Assembly (NCBI GenBank): GCA_015232795.1
Contig: JADFYX010000106.1
Location: 1 to 7,596, forward strand
DNA length: 7,596 nt
Direction: 5' to 3'
From: Magnetococcales bacterium
Lineage (GTDB): Bacteria; Pseudomonadota; Magnetococcia; Magnetococcales; JADFYX01
Part shown: one piece after another, positions 5,075-7,596 of the stretch
Position numbering within the stretch: position 1 is the first letter of the stretch
Layout of the letters: every line of letters starts with the position of its first letter
Notes under the pieces: generated by a model
Seen by the model: the letters and a program-made list of their open reading frames with translations, nothing else
Told to the model about the DNA's origin: nothing
Database searches by the model: none
Translations under genes and position numbers: made by a program

Positions 5075-6786
5075 GTAATAAACGCCCTAAGGTCATGCTA
5101 GGTGAACTTCTGGTTGAAAAGGGAATAGTAAGCCAAGACCAACTTAGAATTGCCCTAACAGAGCAGAAAAAACAGGATATACCTCTAGGTAAGGTGTTGG
5201 TAGAGCTAGGTTTTGTCTCTGAAGGCATGATGCGGGATATGCTTGGTGAAGCTTTGGGTCAGCAGAGTGTTGATCTTACCAAGGTGGTGGTAGATAGCGA
5301 AGCGGTGAAGCTGGTTTCCAAAGAGTTTGCCAAACGCATTCACATGCTGCCCATATCATATGATAAGTCACAAAACCATTTGACAGTCGCCATGGCCAAC
5401 ACCTTCAATGTGGTGGCTTTGGACCAAATGCGCTCATTGTTGGGGGAAGATCTAGAAATTACCACACTTCTGGCTGGTGAGGCGGAGGTTATATCAGCCA
5501 TTGATCAATTTTTTGGTTTTGAACTCTCTGTAGACGGCATTATCCGCGAGATGGAGACCGGGGAGATTGACCAGCAGAGCATGACATCATACAGCAATGA
5601 ATATAGCCAGCCATTGGTCAGGTTGGTGGATTCGTTGCTCTCGGATGCGGTTAAACGTGGAGCATCAGATATTCACTTTGAACCGGAGGAGAATTTTTTA
5701 CGTATTCGTTATCGTGTTGATGGTGTTTTGCGACAGATTCGTAGTCTGCACAAAAAATATCAATCTATGATTACGGTGCGTATCAAGGTGTTGGCAGGTC
5801 TTAACATTGCTGAAACTCGCGCACCCCAAGATGGTCATATTTCACTGCAAGCATTTGGTCGGCCCATAGATTTTCGTGTCTCCTGCATGAACACCTCTTA
5901 TGGTGAAAATATCGTTTTACGTATTCTTGACCGTCAGAAAGGTATCGTCCCTCTGGAGGAGTTGGAACTCACAGAGGAGACTTTAAACAACCTGCAATTA
6001 ATGATGGCTCGGCCTGAAGGCATTATTCTGGTAACTGGACCTACTGGTAGTGGTAAAACGACTACTCTCTACTCAATGTTAGATAGCATCAACGATGAAG
6101 CTATCAATATTATGACCCTGGAAGATCCTGTTGAGTATCCACTTAATATGATCCGCCAATCTCAAGTTAACGTGGCAGCAAAAATGGGGTTTGCCGAAGG
6201 TATCCGGGCTATGTTACGGCAAGATCCTGATGTAATTCTGGTTGGTGAAATTCGCGATGCCGAAACCGCAGAAATGGCATTTAGAGCAGCTATGACCGGT
6301 CATCAGGTTTATTCTACTGTTCACTCCAACTCTGCAATTAAAGCTATTACCCGACTTATTGATATTGGCGTACCCAAAGATGTTTTGGCAGGTAACATTA
6401 TCGGTGTGTTGGGGCAGCGACTTGTTAGAAGACTATGCACCTATTGCCGGGAGCCATATGCCCCTAGCAGCATTGAACGCCGTCTGTTGAATATTGAGCA
6501 GGATGTAACTCAGGTAAAAATATACCGTAAAAAAGGTTGCACCTATTGTGAGCACCAAGGCTACAAAGGCCGACAAGCACTTCTGGAGGCGTTACGCATT
6601 GATGAGAGATTGGATGATCTTATCAGTGAAGGTTCTAGTTTAAGGATTCTGCTAGAGGCAGCAACAGATATTGGGTTTCACTCTTTAGCCGATGATGGAG
6701 CCAGAGCAGTGTTGGAGGGTAGAACCTCTATTGATGAGGTCTCTCGTGTTGTGGACTTAACCCAGCGACTTAAAAATCGGAGCTAA
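5071..6786 (+). CDS. mshE: MshE-like type IV pilus/MSHA assembly ATPase (GspE/PilB family)
   Basis: A 571-residue cytoplasmic hexameric ATPase that would drive pilin polymerisation through the platform protein. The N-terminal MshEN-type domain has two 24-residue motifs of the kind that bind cyclic di-GMP (9-32, MLGELLVEKGIVSQDQLRIA...; 38-61, PLGKVLVELGFVSEGMM...). Next come GASDIHFEP (197-205), Walker A GPTGSGKT (323-330, Lys329), LRQDPD with Walker B ILVGE (389-393, Glu393), the His box TGHQVYSTVH (409-418), and a zinc-type four-cysteine set (C456-TY-C459 and C490-TY-C493). All ATPase elements are intact, and the length matches MshE/PilB. Start: ATG 5071 has GGAAAGAG five bases upstream and overlaps the previous stop; ATG 5056 and TTG 5050 in frame are less likely. 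The order TPR protein - ATPase - platform favours mshE over gspE or pilB. The paralogues are alike, so the symbol is less certain than the family. Confidence 0.9.
   Translation: MSNKRPKVMLGELLVEKGIVSQDQLRIALTEQKKQDIPLGKVLVELGFVSEGMMRDMLGEALGQQSVDLTKVVVDSEAVKLVSKEFAKRIHMLPISYDKSQNHLTVAMANTFNVVALDQMRSLLGEDLEITTLLAGEAEVISAIDQFFGFELSVDGIIREMETGEIDQQSMTSYSNEYSQPLVRLVDSLLSDAVKRGASDIHFEPEENFLRIRYRVDGVLRQIRSLHKKYQSMITVRIKVLAGLNIAETRAPQDGHISLQAFGRPIDFRVSCMNTSYGENIVLRILDRQKGIVPLEELELTEETLNNLQLMMARPEGIILVTGPTGSGKTTTLYSMLDSINDEAINIMTLEDPVEYPLNMIRQSQVNVAAKMGFAEGIRAMLRQDPDVILVGEIRDAETAEMAFRAAMTGHQVYSTVHSNSAIKAITRLIDIGVPKDVLAGNIIGVLGQRLVRRLCTYCREPYAPSSIERRLLNIEQDVTQVKIYRKKGCTYCEHQGYKGRQALLEALRIDERLDDLISEGSSLRILLEAATDIGFHSLADDGARAVLEGRTSIDEVSRVVDLTQRLKNRS
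6779..6782 (+). promoter_or_regulatory. Ribosome binding site supporting a GTG start
   Basis: GGAG inside the last codons of the ATPase gene lies seven bases before GTG 6790. It supports GTG as the start of the platform gene although ATG 6814 is available downstream; starting there would remove the conserved GYNFKA N-terminus. Confidence 0.7.
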
Positions 6787-6789
6787 AAA

Positions 6790-7596
6790 GTGCCGGGATA
6801 TAACTTTAAAGCCATGGATGAGAGAGGTCGGGTAGTTAGCAACCGTATGGATGCCAATAATCTGGAAGATCTAGAGGCTCGTCTCCGCAAAATGGATTTG
6901 GATTTAATTAATTTTAGTGAGGTTACAGCTAAAACCACAAAAATTTCTGGCAACAAAATTCCACGCCAAGAGATGATCACCTTCTGTTTTCATTTAGAGC
7001 AGGTTTTAGGATCGGGTGTACCACTGTTGGAAGGGTTGAGCGACCTGCGAGATAGCTCTGAAAATCCTCTTATGCAATCTCTGGTTGCAGCGTTGGTGGA
7101 GGATATTACCACAGGAACAGCCCTATCTTTGGCCATGGATAAGTTTCCTCAAGTTTTTGATGAGGTTTTTACCTCATTGATCAGGGCTGGTGAGCAGACA
7201 GGTAATTTACAGGTTATTTTTGCCAATATGGCGGAAACCATCAAATGGCAGGATGAGATGGCAGCCAAAACCAAAAAAATGTTGATGTATCCCAGCATGG
7301 TTTTTATCATGGTTTTGGGGATCTTTTTCTTCATGATGATCTTTTTGGTACCCCAGTTGGTCGATTTTATTAAAATGATGAATATGGAGCTGCCTATCTA
7401 TACGGTAGCGTTGATCAACACCTCAGATTTTGTCTTGGAATATTGGTATTTACTCTTGGGTGTGCCAATAGGCTCCTTTTTTGGAATTTCTTTTGCTATT
7501 CGGGTTAATACAACAGCCAGATATATGTTTGATTGGTTTAAACTTCATGTCTGGCTTTTTGGCCCCATTGTTGAAAAAACCATTATGGCCCGTTTT
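6790..7596 (+). CDS. mshG: MshG/PilC/GspF-family inner-membrane platform protein (3'-truncated)
   Basis: The frame runs to the right edge without a stop; 269 residues are visible of a family usually about 400 long. The start GYNFKAMDERGRVV matches the family's typical Y-x-[YF]-K-A-x-D-x-x-G-[RK] opening. The first GspF helical domain begins near residue 62 (MITFCFHLEQVLGSGVPLLE) and includes the conserved motif LIRAGEQTGNL (130-140). Two membrane segments follow, about 167-192 (YPSMVFIMVLGIFFFMMIFL) and 218-238 (YWYLLLGVPIGSFFGISFAI). The second GspF domain and last membrane helix lie beyond the window. These proteins sit in the inner membrane and couple the ATPase to pilin insertion. It starts at GTG three bases after the ATPase stop, so the two are co-transcribed and probably translated in a coupled way. 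Family is secure; mshG rather than pilC or gspF rests on gene order. Confidence 0.88.
   Translation, partial: MPGYNFKAMDERGRVVSNRMDANNLEDLEARLRKMDLDLINFSEVTAKTTKISGNKIPRQEMITFCFHLEQVLGSGVPLLEGLSDLRDSSENPLMQSLVAALVEDITTGTALSLAMDKFPQVFDEVFTSLIRAGEQTGNLQVIFANMAETIKWQDEMAAKTKKMLMYPSMVFIMVLGIFFFMMIFLVPQLVDFIKMMNMELPIYTVALINTSDFVLEYWYLLLGVPIGSFFGISFAIRVNTTARYMFDWFKLHVWLFGPIVEKTIMARF

Noticed and set aside
5071..7596. Type II secretion gspE-gspF pair
   Set aside because: Not excluded, but there is no gspC, D or G-like gene here, the upstream TPR membrane protein fits mshN, and the two motifs of the N-terminal domain fit MshE; MSHA-type is the simpler reading.

Overview
The window holds part of a bacterial chromosome whose four genes all lie on the + strand. 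A type IV pilus/MSHA-type assembly ATPase, its inner-membrane platform partner and a single-pass TPR protein point to a Gram-negative, diderm bacterium, probably a proteobacterium. Base composition is moderate to slightly AT-rich. I cannot place the organism more finely from these genes. No RNA genes, insertion sequences, CRISPR arrays or origins were seen.

Region 1 (1-2330) is the 3' part of a large WD40 gene, cut by the left edge. The visible protein has most of one seven-bladed propeller, an ~80-residue helical insert, a complete second seven-bladed propeller, and a ~125-residue C-terminal region with no family I recognise. Its role is unknown.

Region 2 (2331-2539) is a 209-base AT-rich gap. 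It has no convincing terminator but does have a good extended -10 promoter candidate (2375-2404) that would drive the downstream genes with a leader of about 130 nt.

Region 3 (2540-7596) is a tightly packed operon. First is an 844-residue MshN-like protein: a long repetitive acidic cytoplasmic region, one membrane segment, then a periplasmic TPR domain. It overlaps by four bases (ATGA) an MshE/GspE/PilB-family assembly ATPase. Three bases after the ATPase stop begins a GspF/PilC/MshG-family platform protein, cut by the right edge. The order TPR protein - ATPase - platform matches mshN-mshE-mshG of MSHA pilus loci, so I favour an MSHA-type pilus over a type II secretion system. The ATPase would power pilin assembly through the platform, and its N-terminal domain suggests cyclic-di-GMP control.

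The least ordinary element is the N-terminal half of the MshN-like protein. It carries ten copies of a short acidic motif centred on S-G-L-A-F-x-M-D-E-V-E-E-P, spaced by Pro/Ala/Glu linkers, one of which has expanded into a nearly perfect 24-base minisatellite. This looks like a multivalent docking array for a cytoplasmic partner, though that function is inference only.
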